Source of the DNA: Acidobacteriota bacterium
Lineage (GTDB): Bacteria > Acidobacteriota > UBA6911 > RPQK01 > JADFOI01
DNA: 36,110 nt
Assembly (NCBI GenBank): GCA_022562935.1
Contig: JADFOI010000021.1
Coordinates: 1-36,110 of the forward strand
Direction of reading: 5' to 3'
Part shown: positions 24,697 to 33,241 of the stretch, piece after piece
Position numbering within the stretch: position 1 is the stretch's first letter
How the letters are laid out: every line of letters begins with the position of its first letter
The notes under the pieces: model-generated
The model's database searches: none
What the model saw: only the letters and a program-made list of their open reading frames with translations
What the model was told of the DNA's origin: nothing
Made by a program: the position numbers and the translations under genes

Positions 24697-25598
24697 TAAG
24701 GCGCAACTTCCACCTGTTTCTTGTCGTTCTTTAAGCTCTGGTACAACTCATAGGCCTGCTGAGGTTGCATCCCTTGGTGGACGACGGCTCCTACCGCCTG
24801 GATCATGGCTTCCGGCCTATCCGACTGAAAGATGTTTCTTCCCATATCCACCCCTGCTGCTCCCTGATCCACGGCATTGTAGGCCATGGTCAGAGCATCC
24901 AGCTCAGGCAACTTTTTGCCGCCGGCCATGACGATGGGGACGGGACAGCAGGAGGTCACGGTCTCAAAGCCATCCGGGACGTAGTAGGTCTTGACGAAAT
25001 GGGCACCCAATTCCGCACACATTCTGCAGGCCAGGCGCAGATACTTGGCGTCTCGATTCATATCCTTCCCCACAGCGGTCACGGCCAGGACGGGGAGACC
25101 ATGTCGGTTCCCCAGATCCACCAGGGTGGTCATGTTGTGAACGGATTGAGTCTCATATTCTCCCCCGATAAAGACCTGGACCGCGATGGCGGCCACGTTC
25201 AGTCGAAGGGCGTCCTCCATAGACACGGCAATGTGTTCGTTGGAAAGCTCTTTCAAGATACTGGGACCACCGCTGGCTCGAAGCACCACACCTCCACTAA
25301 AACTGGAAGGAACGGTGGTTCGAAGCATGCCCCGAGTGAGCATGAGAGCGTTGCAGGAGCCCAGAAGAGGAAGGATCTTGACATCCACCCGCTCCAAACC
25401 GGTGGTAGGCCCCATGAAATAACCATGGTCGATGGCCAACATCACGGTGCGTCCTGATTCGGGATTGAAGATACGTGAAAAGCGATTTTGCATTCCCCAG
25501 TCCAGCGAGTTGGAGCCCCGTAAAAAGAAAGGCTTATTCTCCATGGGAATATCCGAGTAAAAATCTTTCGCTTCTTTCATCTTTTCCAAGTCAGCCAT
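24696..25598 (-). CDS. lsrF: LsrF-type 3-hydroxy-5-phosphonooxypentane-2,4-dione thiolase / class I aldolase
   Basis: A 300-residue DhnA/LsrF-family TIM-barrel enzyme. It follows the E. coli LsrF pattern closely along its length: [36 protein letters not shown], the Schiff-base lysine K203 in VKTYY, and [17 protein letters not shown]. LsrF transfers an acetyl group from a phosphorylated AI-2 breakdown product to CoA, releasing DHAP. No LsrK, LsrG, LsrR or Lsr transporter gene is nearby, so the substrate here may differ. The ATG at 25598 has a textbook ribosome site (AAGGAG, 7-bp spacing); the longer frame to 25655 is rejected. First gene of the operon with the epimerase and the aldolase-dehydrogenase. 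Confidence 0.88.
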   Translation of the reverse strand: MADLEKMKEAKDFYSDIPMENKPFFLRGSNSLDWGMQNRFSRIFNPESGRTVMLAIDHGYFMGPTTGLERVDVKILPLLGSCNALMLTRGMLRTTVPSSFSGGVVLRASGGPSILKELSNEHIAVSMEDALRLNVAAIAVQVFIGGEYETQSVHNMTTLVDLGNRHGLPVLAVTAVGKDMNRDAKYLRLACRMCAELGAHFVKTYYVPDGFETVTSCCPVPIVMAGGKKLPELDALTMAYNAVDQGAAGVDMGRNIFQSDRPEAMIQAVGAVVHQGMQPQQAYELYQSLKNDKKQVEVAP

Positions 25599-25647
25599 GG
25601 TGGTCTCCTTTTTTAAGAAACACGATCTGTGCTTGCTTGCTAAGAAC

Positions 25648-25674
25648 GGTAGCAACTACCAAGGAGGATTTCAA
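25648..25674 (-). promoter_or_regulatory. Candidate promoter with embedded operator for the lsrF-like operon
   Basis: On the minus strand TTGAAA (25669-25674) is followed 17 bp later by TACCGT. The spacer and -10 region contain the inverted repeat GGTAG-TTG-CTACC (25648-25660), a position expected for a repressor site. The -10 match is poor, so this is tentative. Confidence 0.3.
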
Positions 25675-25704
25675 GAAGCAAAAAGTCTCTCTGGAAAGGG
25701 TGGA

Positions 25705-25732
25705 TTGCCACGACACTCCCTAGTGATACAAT
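25705..25732 (+). promoter_or_regulatory. Extended -10 sigma-70 promoter of the purine operon
   Basis: TTGCCA (25705-25710), 16-bp spacer and TGATACAAT with an extended -10 TGn (TACAAT at 25727-25732). The start is expected near 25739, giving an ~80-nt leader before purS. No purine riboswitch or PUR-box-like element was recognised in the leader. Confidence 0.6.
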
Positions 25733-25820
25733 AGCGCTTCGGGGAGTTCGCAGATCCCAGTCAGCGTTCGGGGTCAAAGCAATCTGCGAAAAATCCGAAA
25801 CAATCTGCGTGATCGGCGGG

Positions 25821-26063
25821 ATGAAGGCCAAAGTTATTGTTCGCTTAAAAGACGGAGTTCTGGACCCCCAGGGTCAGACCATTCAGCGGTCCCTCAACAA
25901 GATGGGCCATGAGGTCACAGAACTGCGTCAGGGAAAGTACTTTGAAATCGAGTTCAACGGCATGAAGGACGAGAGTGCCGTTCGACAACGGGTGGAAGAA
26001 ATCGCTGCAGACGTCCTCTGCAATCCGATCATCGAAACCTTCGAGATTGAGGATATTTCGTGA
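25821..26063 (+). CDS. purS: Phosphoribosylformylglycinamidine synthase subunit PurS
   Basis: An 80-residue protein with the PurS sequence pattern ([19 protein letters not shown], then GKYFEIEF and PIIETFEI). PurS dimers hold PurQ and PurL together and let ammonia pass between them. The ATG at 25821 is used; the four extra upstream codons from a GTG at 25809 are unlikely. It overlaps purQ by 4 bp (GTGA). Confidence 0.95.
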   Translation: MKAKVIVRLKDGVLDPQGQTIQRSLNKMGHEVTELRQGKYFEIEFNGMKDESAVRQRVEEIAADVLCNPIIETFEIEDIS

Positions 26064-26749
26064 AGTTCGGAGTCGTGATCTTCCCCGGCTCAAACTGCGA
26101 TCACGATACCCACCACGTGCTCAAGTCGGTGCTGGGACAGGAGACGGTCTTTCTCTGGCACCAGGATACCGATTTGCAGGACGTGGACACGGTCATCCTT
26201 CCAGGGGGCTTCGCTTATGGAGATTACCTGCGCTGCGGGGCCATCGCCAAGTTCTCTCCCATCCTGGAGAGCGTGCGCCGGCACGCCCAGGATGGGAAAC
26301 TGGTGGTGGGAATTTGCAATGGCTTTCAAATCCTGCAGGAGGCGGGACTCCTGCCCGGAGTGATGCTGCGAAATGCCGGTTTGAGGTTCGTCTGCCGACA
26401 CGTCTGGCTGCGCACGGAAAACAATCAGACCCTTTTCACCAACGCTTGCCAGGAAGGACAGGTCCTGAAAATCCCGATTGCCCACAACGAAGGGAATTTC
26501 TTTATCTCGAAACAGGAACTGGCCGAGCTTCAGGAAAACCAGCAGATTGTTTTTCGCTACTCGGATGCCCAAGGAGACGTTATTCCCGAAGCCAATCCCA
26601 ACGGCTCCATCGACAGCATCGCCGGTGTGATGAACCGTCAGGGCAACGTGATGGGCATGATGCCCCACCCCGAACGGGCTTCGGAGGCTTTGCTGAATTC
26701 CGAAGACGGCCGTTTCATCTTCAAGTCCATGATCAACAGGGTCCACTAG
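26060..26749 (+). CDS. purQ: Phosphoribosylformylglycinamidine synthase glutaminase subunit PurQ
   Basis: A 229-residue class I glutamine amidotransferase that supplies ammonia for FGAM synthesis. The catalytic triad is C86 (GICNGFQIL), H203 and E205 (MPHPERA). It starts with GTG overlapping the purS stop and ends 1 bp before purL. Confidence 0.96.
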   Translation: MKFGVVIFPGSNCDHDTHHVLKSVLGQETVFLWHQDTDLQDVDTVILPGGFAYGDYLRCGAIAKFSPILESVRRHAQDGKLVVGICNGFQILQEAGLLPGVMLRNAGLRFVCRHVWLRTENNQTLFTNACQEGQVLKIPIAHNEGNFFISKQELAELQENQQIVFRYSDAQGDVIPEANPNGSIDSIAGVMNRQGNVMGMMPHPERASEALLNSEDGRFIFKSMINRVH

Positions 26750-26750
26750 A

Positions 26751-28952
26751 GTGGAAATTACTCTCGATCTCATCGAAAGCCACGGCCTGACCACCGAAGA
26801 ATACGAGCAAATCCGAAAGCGCCTGGGCCGTGAGCCCAATCTCACCGAGCTGGGCATCTTCTCGGTGATGTGGTCGGAGCACTGCAGCTACAAAAGCTCC
26901 CGACTGCACCTGAAAAGGCTTCCCACCCAGGGTCCGCAAGTACTCCAGGGACCGGGTGAGAACGCCGGGGTCATCGATATCGGAGACGGACTAGCGGCCG
27001 TCTTCAAGATGGAATCGCACAATCACCCCTCCTTGATCGAGCCTTTTGAGGGCGCGGCAACGGGAGTGGGGGGAATCATTCGCGACATTTTCACCATGGG
27101 AGCGAGACCCATTGCCCTCCTGAATTCCCTGCGCTTTGGACCTTTAGAGGACACCGCCAACCAATTGATCATGGAAGGGGTGGTGGCGGGAATCGCCGGC
27201 TACGGCAACTGCATCGGCATTCCCACCGTGGGCGGGGAGATCCAGTTCCAGGAGGCTTACAGTCACAATCCCCTGGTCAATGTCTTTTGCCTGGGTATCG
27301 CTCCTGCCCATGAGATCTTTTTAGCCCGGGCCTCCGGAGTGGGCAATGCCCTCATCTATGTGGGAGCCAAGACGGGACGCGACGGCATTCATGGCGTCAC
27401 CATGGCTTCGGAGGAATTCAGCGAAGACTCTGAGTCCAAGCGGCCCAACGTCCAGGTGGGCGATCCCTTCCTGGAGAAACTTCTTTTGGAAGCCTGTCTG
27501 GAGGCCATGAAAACCGGAGCCGTGGTGGGAATCCAGGATATGGGGGGAGCCGGTCTGACCTGTTCCACCTGCGAGATGGGGAGCCGTGGAGAGGTGGGCG
27601 TTGAGATCGAGTTGGCTCGTGTTCCTCAGCGCGAAGAGAAGATGACTCCCTACGAGATCATGCTTTCGGAATCCCAGGAGAGGATGTTGTTGGTTGCCGA
27701 AAAGGGACGTCAGGAAGAGGTCCTGGAAATCTTTCAAAAATGGGATCTGGATGCCGTGGTCATCGGAGAAGTGAGTGAGGGCCACGACCTGACCGTTTAC
27801 GATCAGGGAAGCAAGATCGCCCAGATGCCCAACAAGGCCCTCACTGAGGAGGCACCCGTCTACGACCGGCCCGCTCAAAGACCGGCCTATCTGGACGAGC
27901 TTCCTCGCTGGCAGGATCTGGATTTTCCGGAGCCTTCCGATTACAACACCCTGCTTCAGGAAATCGTGAGCTCCCCTCACCTGTGCAGCCGCCGCTGGGT
28001 CTTTCAACAATATGACCACATGGTTCAAACCAATACCGCCATCCTGCCGGGAAGCGATGCGGCCGTGCTTCGCTTGAAGGGAACGTCAAGTGGGCTGGCC
28101 GTGAGCCTGGATGGAAACAGCCGTTACACCTATCTGGATCCCCGAATGGGCGCCATGCTGGCAGTCGCCGAAAGCTGCCGCAATGTCGTCTGCTGCGGGG
28201 CCCGCCCCTTGGGCGCCACCAACTGTTTGAACTTCGGCAGCCCTGAAAATCCGGAGGTGATGTGGCAATTCATCGAGAGCGTGGAAGGTATCAGCCAGGC
28301 CTGTGAAGTCTTTGCTACCCCTATTACCGGCGGCAATGTCAGTTTTTACAATGAAACCAACGGGGCTGCCATCCTCCCTACCCCCATACTGGGAATCGTG
28401 GGGAAGCTGGAGGACCTGAAGCAGATCCGGGAGTCTTTCTTTCAAAAGGTGGGAGATTCCGTCTATCTGTTGGGAGAAACGCGAGCAGAACTGGGTGGCA
28501 GTGCCTATCTGGAGCACCTGGGACTACCCCTTAGCGGACCCTGCCCGGCTCTCGACCTGAATCAAGAAAAAGCCCTTCAGGACAAGCTTCTGGATTTGAT
28601 CGCTCTGGAATGTATTGAGTCGGCTCATGACGTCTCCGAGGGCGGCCTTCTTTTGAGCCTGGCCGAATGCTGCTTCCCACGCACTCTTGGGCTTACCATG
28701 GAAGCTTCCACCCCGTTGCGGCCCGATCACTATCTTTTGAGCGAGAGCCCCAGCCGCATAGTGGTTTCGGTAAGAAAAGAAAAGGAAGAAGAATTCCTGA
28801 AAAGGGTTTCCGATCTTGACGTCCATAAGCTGGGAGAAGTGACGGATGAGATTTTTCAGGTCTCCGTCAATGAGCAATCTTTGATCTCCGTTCCCATTAC
28901 ACGTATATTCCAGGTATGGAATAGCTTTCTGGATGGAGTGTTTGAACATTGA
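26751..28952 (+). CDS. purL: Phosphoribosylformylglycinamidine synthase subunit PurL (small type)
   Basis: A 733-residue PurL of the three-subunit (PurSQL) system, converting FGAR to FGAM with ATP and ammonia. [11 protein letters not shown] (about 41-51) holds the conserved histidine, and MESHNHPS and the second-half [10 protein letters not shown] mark the two ATPase-like halves. It starts with GTG one base after the purQ stop, and its stop overlaps the TTG start of purF (TTGA). Length and motifs are standard. Confidence 0.96.
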   Translation: MEITLDLIESHGLTTEEYEQIRKRLGREPNLTELGIFSVMWSEHCSYKSSRLHLKRLPTQGPQVLQGPGENAGVIDIGDGLAAVFKMESHNHPSLIEPFEGAATGVGGIIRDIFTMGARPIALLNSLRFGPLEDTANQLIMEGVVAGIAGYGNCIGIPTVGGEIQFQEAYSHNPLVNVFCLGIAPAHEIFLARASGVGNALIYVGAKTGRDGIHGVTMASEEFSEDSESKRPNVQVGDPFLEKLLLEACLEAMKTGAVVGIQDMGGAGLTCSTCEMGSRGEVGVEIELARVPQREEKMTPYEIMLSESQERMLLVAEKGRQEEVLEIFQKWDLDAVVIGEVSEGHDLTVYDQGSKIAQMPNKALTEEAPVYDRPAQRPAYLDELPRWQDLDFPEPSDYNTLLQEIVSSPHLCSRRWVFQQYDHMVQTNTAILPGSDAAVLRLKGTSSGLAVSLDGNSRYTYLDPRMGAMLAVAESCRNVVCCGARPLGATNCLNFGSPENPEVMWQFIESVEGISQACEVFATPITGGNVSFYNETNGAAILPTPILGIVGKLEDLKQIRESFFQKVGDSVYLLGETRAELGGSAYLEHLGLPLSGPCPALDLNQEKALQDKLLDLIALECIESAHDVSEGGLLLSLAECCFPRTLGLTMEASTPLRPDHYLLSESPSRIVVSVRKEKEEEFLKRVSDLDVHKLGEVTDEIFQVSVNEQSLISVPITRIFQVWNSFLDGVFEH

Positions 28953-30466
28953 GCAACCAATATCTGGAAGATAGGTTTCACGACGAATGCGGAGTGTTTG
29001 GGATCGCCTCTCATCCGGACGCGGCCCGACACACCTATCTAGGCCTCTATGCGCTTCAGCACCGGGGACAGGAGTCTGCCGGAATCATCAGCACCGATGG
29101 ATCACGGCTCTACCAGGAAAAGGGGATGGGCTATGTGGCCGATGTCTTCGATGATGAGACACTCAGCAGACTGCCGGGAAATTCCGCCATTGGACACGTC
29201 CGCTATTCGACATCGGGGGACAGCTCTCTAGCCAATGCTCAACCCATTGTCTCCAAGTCCTGGCGTGGTCCCATCGCTTTAGCCCACAACGGAAACCTCA
29301 TCAACGACGTGCGTCTTCGCCACAAGCTGGAGGCCGACGGAGCCATCTTTCAAACCACCAGCGATACCGAGGTCATTTTGCACCTTCTGGCCCGCTGTCC
29401 CACCCCAGATCTCGACCAGGCCCTTCAGGAGGTTCTCCGTCAAGTGCAGGGCGCTTACTCCATGGTGATCCAAACCACGGACCGGCTTTACGCCATTCGG
29501 GATCCTTTCGGGGTTCGGCCGCTCTGTCTGGGCCGCATGAATGGGTCCTACACGCTGGCCTCGGAGACCTGCGCCTTTGATCTGATCGGGGCTGAGTACA
29601 TTAGAGATATCACTCCCGGAGAAATTCTGAGAATTGAGAAGGACCAACTTCATTCCAGTTTCCTCCCACCCGCCCCTCGACATGCCCACTGCATCTTCGA
29701 GCACGTTTACTTCAGCCGTCCCGACAGCACGGTCTTTAACAAGAGCGTTCACCAGAGCCGTTACCAGATGGGACGACAATTGGCACGAGAGTGTCCCGTG
29801 GAAGCAGATCTGGTGGTTCCCGTCCCCGACTCGGGCATGACCGCAGCTCTGGGGTACTCTGATCAATCGGGCATCCCCTTCAAACTGGGCTTGATCCGCA
29901 ATCACTATGTGGGCCGTACTTTCATTGAACCCAAACAGTCCATCCGCCATTTCGGCGTCAAGATCAAGCTCAATCCCGTCAAGGAACTCCTGGAGAATCA
30001 AAGAGTGATTTTGATCGACGATTCCATTGTCCGGGGAACCACCAGTGGCAAGATCGTTGAGATGGTTCGATCCGCCGGTGCTCGAGAAGTCCATTTGAGG
30101 ATCAGCTCCCCTCCCATCATCTCCTCCTGCTACTACGGAATCGACACCCCCACCAATGAAGAGCTGATCGGAGCCAATAAGGTCGTGGAGGAGATCCGCG
30201 ACTTCACCGGAGCGGACACCCTAGCCTATCTCTCTCTTGAAGGGATGAAGGAAGCGGTTTCCGATGGGCAGAACTTCTGCAGCGCTTGCTTTGATGGCGA
30301 ATACCCCATTTCCATTTCTCTGGAGTCTCCTCAAAAGAGCCTCTTCGAGTTGGAAACGTCCGAAGATCGAAGACAAGGGGTGGCGGATCGGAGGGAGGAG
30401 ACGGAAGAGACAGAACAACAGACAACAGACCGCAGACCGCAGACCGCAGACCAGAAGACAGGTTGA
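28949..30466 (+). CDS. purF: Amidophosphoribosyltransferase PurF with repeat-derived C-terminal tail
   Basis: A 505-residue enzyme for the first step of purine synthesis (PRPP plus glutamine to phosphoribosylamine). C14 follows a 13-residue propeptide and would become the N-terminal nucleophile after self-cleavage. The PRPP loop is [13 protein letters not shown]. Cysteines in [19 protein letters not shown] and [11 protein letters not shown] match the 4Fe-4S ligands of the Bacillus-type enzyme, so oxygen-sensitive regulation is likely. The start is TTG, overlapping the purL stop. Typical PurF proteins end soon after this last Cys pair. Here about 30 more residues (rich in Asp, Arg, Glu, Gln, Thr) are encoded by the heptamer repeat at 30408-30500, and the stop lies inside that repeat. 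Confidence 0.95.
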   Translation: MSNQYLEDRFHDECGVFGIASHPDAARHTYLGLYALQHRGQESAGIISTDGSRLYQEKGMGYVADVFDDETLSRLPGNSAIGHVRYSTSGDSSLANAQPIVSKSWRGPIALAHNGNLINDVRLRHKLEADGAIFQTTSDTEVILHLLARCPTPDLDQALQEVLRQVQGAYSMVIQTTDRLYAIRDPFGVRPLCLGRMNGSYTLASETCAFDLIGAEYIRDITPGEILRIEKDQLHSSFLPPAPRHAHCIFEHVYFSRPDSTVFNKSVHQSRYQMGRQLARECPVEADLVVPVPDSGMTAALGYSDQSGIPFKLGLIRNHYVGRTFIEPKQSIRHFGVKIKLNPVKELLENQRVILIDDSIVRGTTSGKIVEMVRSAGAREVHLRISSPPIISSCYYGIDTPTNEELIGANKVVEEIRDFTGADTLAYLSLEGMKEAVSDGQNFCSACFDGEYPISISLESPQKSLFELETSEDRRQGVADRREETEETEQQTTDRRPQTADQKTG

Positions 30467-30500
30467 AATTCGAAATTCAAAACCTGGAACTTGGAACCCC
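30408..30500 (-). repeat. Composite heptamer repeat overlapping the 3' end of purF
   Basis: Reading plus, ACAACAG and ACCGCAG heptamers (30415-30453) are followed by AAATTCG/TTCAAAA and CTTGGAA-type units to about 30500. This is the reverse orientation of the composite at 11944-12016 and 21799-21869. Its GC-rich part is translated as the end of PurF, and the AT-rich part fills the purF-purM gap. Confidence 0.75.
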
Positions 30501-30510
30501 GTAGACGCTC

Positions 30511-31551
30511 ATGACTCAGGACTCGGGTCTCACCTACCGCGACAGTGGCGTGGATATCGATCGCGCCAAGCAGGCCAAGGAACGCATCAAGGAGCTGGCC
30601 CGATCCACCTTCAATTCCGCGGTATTGAGCGATATCGGGGCTTTCGCTGGACTCTACCGTCCCGATTGGAGCAACCTTCAAAAACCGGTGCTTGTCTCCA
30701 GTGTCGATGGGGTGGGGACCAAACTCAAGATCGCCTTTCTGACCGGGATTCACAATACCGTGGGGATCGACCTGGTCGCCCACTGTACCAACGACATTCT
30801 GGTTCAAAGGGCCTTTCCCCTCTTCTTCCTGGACTACATCGGAACCGGAAAACTGGAACCTGAGGTGATCGAGCAGATCGTCCACGGATTAGCCCAGGGC
30901 TGTTCCCAATCCGATTGTGCTCTTTTGGGTGGAGAAACGGCCGAAATGCCCGATTTTTATCGAGCCGGGGAATACGATCTGGTGGGGTTTATCGTGGGTC
31001 TGGCCGATGAATCCAAGGTCCGGGAATGGGGTCAGGTCAAGAAGGGGGACGTCCTGATCGGTCTTGCCTCCTCGGGGCTTCACACCAACGGATATTCCCT
31101 GGTTCGAAAGCTCTTCTTCGAGCAGGAAAAACTCACCATCGACAGCCACCTGGAGGAGCTGGGCAAGACGGTGGGTGAGGAGTTGCTGATACCTCACCGC
31201 AACTATTTGCCTGTCATCAAGGAACTGATTCAGAGCGATGATCTCAAAGCGCTGGCCCACATCACCGGCGGAGGAATCACGGGGAATCTGGACCGGGTCC
31301 TGCCCGATCACTTAGACGCCGTCATCCAGAGGGGAACCTGGGAGATTCTTCCCATCTTTCGCTTCATTCGAGAGCGAGGAAAGGTGGAGACCGAGGAAAT
31401 GTACCGAACCTTTAACATGGGGATGGGAATGATTCTGGTGGTTGCCCAGGAGCGGGCCCAAAGGGTGCAGGACTTTCTAGCCGCCCGTGACGAGCAATTC
31501 TACTTGATCGGTGAGATCACCGATGGTTCCGGAAAGGTTCTATACCGGTGA
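30511..31551 (+). CDS. purM: Phosphoribosylformylglycinamidine cyclo-ligase PurM
   Basis: A 346-residue AIR synthetase, closing the imidazole ring of FGAM with ATP. SSVDGVGTKLKIA, GGETAEMPDFY and the C-terminal MGMGMILVV are family signatures. It starts with ATG directly after the repeat that separates it from purF; no clear ribosome site remains. Its stop overlaps the purN start (GTGA). Confidence 0.96.
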   Translation: MTQDSGLTYRDSGVDIDRAKQAKERIKELARSTFNSAVLSDIGAFAGLYRPDWSNLQKPVLVSSVDGVGTKLKIAFLTGIHNTVGIDLVAHCTNDILVQRAFPLFFLDYIGTGKLEPEVIEQIVHGLAQGCSQSDCALLGGETAEMPDFYRAGEYDLVGFIVGLADESKVREWGQVKKGDVLIGLASSGLHTNGYSLVRKLFFEQEKLTIDSHLEELGKTVGEELLIPHRNYLPVIKELIQSDDLKALAHITGGGITGNLDRVLPDHLDAVIQRGTWEILPIFRFIRERGKVETEEMYRTFNMGMGMILVVAQERAQRVQDFLAARDEQFYLIGEITDGSGKVLYR

Positions 31552-32150
31552 AAAACGTCGCCATTTTGCTGAGCGGCCGTGGCTCCAACTTTCTAGCCCT
31601 TTCCGATGCCATTGAAGCCGGGCAGATTCCCGCCCGTATCGTTCTGGTCGTTTCCAACAAGCCCGATGCCCCGGGTCTAATCCACGCCCGGGAGCGCAAC
31701 TATGAGGCCGTCTGCATTCCCTCAGCGGGGATTGAGCGGGAAGCTTATGACCGTCAGGTGGTCGAAGAACTGAGCGCACGCCAGGTGGACGTCGTTTGTC
31801 TGGCCGGCTTCATGCGGCTCTTGAGTTCCTGGTTCGTCCAGCAGTACCCTCGGCAGATCCTCAACATTCACCCCTCGCTGCTTCCCGCCTTTCCCGGCCT
31901 GCACTCCCAAAAACAGGCTCTGGAGTGGGGGGCCAAGGTGAGCGGCTGCACGGTCCACTTTGTGGACGAGAAACTGGATCACGGTCCCATCATCGTGCAG
32001 CGCTCGGTCCCGGTCCTGGATCAGGATACGGAGGAAACCCTCTCAGCGCGGATCTTGGAGCAGGAGCATCAGATCTACCCGGAGGCTCTCAAGCTGGTGT
32101 GTGAAGCAAAGGTCCGTGTCGAACAAAGACGGGTGCTCATCCGAAAATAG
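31548..32150 (+). CDS. purN: Phosphoribosylglycinamide formyltransferase PurN
   Basis: A 200-residue folate-dependent GAR transformylase. The catalytic residues N106, H108 and D144 occupy the same positions as in E. coli PurN (NIHPSLLPAFPG and DHGPI). It starts with GTG overlapping the purM stop, and is the last gene of the operon. Hairpin repeats begin straight after its stop codon. Confidence 0.96.
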   Translation: MKNVAILLSGRGSNFLALSDAIEAGQIPARIVLVVSNKPDAPGLIHARERNYEAVCIPSAGIEREAYDRQVVEELSARQVDVVCLAGFMRLLSSWFVQQYPRQILNIHPSLLPAFPGLHSQKQALEWGAKVSGCTVHFVDEKLDHGPIIVQRSVPVLDQDTEETLSARILEQEHQIYPEALKLVCEAKVRVEQRRVLIRK

Positions 32151-32272
32151 GCCTCCTGAATCTGGGAGGCACTTGTGCCAAGCTACCTCATCCCTCCGGA
32201 ATGTGGGAGGCACCTCAGGTGCCGAATCCGATAACCCCTCAAGGAATGTGCCCAGACACCTCGAGTGCCGAA
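32151..32272 (+). repeat. Three degenerate copies of the GGCACC hairpin repeat
   Basis: Unit 1 (about 32153-32184) has GGCAC-TT-GTGCC. Unit 2 (32196-32229) has the perfect GGCACC-TCA-GGTGCC and matches the copy at 10637-10677. Unit 3 (32240-32272) has a decayed GACACCTCGAGTGCC. They lie between the convergent purN and Haem_bd genes and could end transcription of both. Confidence 0.7.
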
Positions 32273-32273
32273 T

Positions 32274-32738
32274 TCACTCTTCATTCATGAGGCCCATCCT
32301 CTCCTCTTCCGTCCACTCACAGATCACCCTAATATCCCGCTCTTCCAGATGAGCTTCATCATGCATCCAGCGATAGGGAAGCAGGGGCATCTCACCCTGA
32401 GTGACCAGCTCACACATCTCCTCCAGCAGGTGAATCTCCTCTTCCCGATCGTATTGGGCCCAATTGGAATGATTCATAAGCCTGCGCCCAAAGTTAACGT
32501 TATCGATGACAAACCAGGAAACGGGAGCCACCTTGCTGTACCAGGGCCAGACCGTCTTGTGAGAATGGCAATTCTGGCAGGCCCGCTCAAAAATGGCACT
32601 GACTTCGGGAGTCACTTTGAGGTGGGCTTGAACCGTTCGCAGCGGATCGATGGGAGGATTGGTCTTCTCAGGTCCCAGGAACTGCAGGAGTATCAAAAAA
32701 GCGGGAAGTCCAATGGCAAACCGGTACTGTACCTTCAC
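32274..32738 (-). CDS. Haem-binding domain (Haem_bd) cytochrome-like protein
   Basis: A 154-residue protein with an N-terminal membrane anchor/signal (about 5-22) and one haem-attachment motif CQNCH (C54, C57, H58), followed by SHKTVWPWYSKVAPVSW and a distal conserved region MPLLPYRWMH. This is the small periplasmic Haem_bd (PF14376-type) family, whose partner is unknown. The initiation codon is GTG with GAGG upstream; the nearby ATG is followed directly by TAA. The stop abuts the hairpin repeats. Confidence 0.82.
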   Translation of the reverse strand: MKVQYRFAIGLPAFLILLQFLGPEKTNPPIDPLRTVQAHLKVTPEVSAIFERACQNCHSHKTVWPWYSKVAPVSWFVIDNVNFGRRLMNHSNWAQYDREEEIHLLEEMCELVTQGEMPLLPYRWMHDEAHLEERDIRVICEWTEEERMGLMNEE

Positions 32739-32825
32739 GTTACATCCTCAAGGAGAGCTCAGCTTTTCCCCAGATCGCCATGGAATATTTCAGGATATGG
32801 ACCCTGCTGTCAACCCGCCGCAACC

Positions 32826-32855
32826 TTGTATTCAAGAGTACCCTTGGCTTATACT
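32826..32855 (+). promoter_or_regulatory. Promoter of tRNA-Ile
   Basis: TTGTAT (32826-32831), 18-bp spacer and TATACT (32850-32855). The transcript would begin about 12 nt before the mature tRNA. Confidence 0.45.
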
Positions 32856-32874
32856 TCACCTCCACTCACGATGT

Positions 32875-32953
<79 letters not shown>

Positions 32954-33116
32954 AGGAACTTCCTTTAAACACGACAGTTATATCCCAAAGAGGGTGCGCA
33001 GCTTGAAGACCACTGCCGTGACACACTGAAACATCCGGAACATGTGAAGGACACGGATGCGTCGATTAAGAAGGCCCTTAGAAGGAAATGGCTCGTCCCT
33101 CGGAGGTCACATAGCT

Positions 33117-33183
33117 CCCGTTGCCTTTGACCCCCTCCAGAGCGTACCATTGAGCAAGAATCACAGCCCACATCGAGGGAAAC
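33117..33183 (+). repeat. 65-bp imperfect direct repeat, left copy
   Basis: Begins CCGTTGCCTTTGACCCC, continues through GAGCGTACCATT, and ends CACATCGAGGG. It matches 34604-34662 in the same orientation at roughly 70% by eye, with small gaps. The surrounding 288-bp stretch 32954-33241, between the tRNA and the selenoprotein gene, has no gene that can be supported. Confidence 0.6.
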
Positions 33184-33241
33184 ACATTTAAACACGCCCA
33201 GGCTTCAAGACCGAGTCGAGAGGTGAATAGAGGTAAAAATC

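Noticed and set aside
32965-33195. Minus-strand open frame between the tRNA and the selenoprotein gene
   Set aside because: No ribosome site and no recognisable domain; Cys/Ser-rich composition and overlap with a repeat suggest chance.
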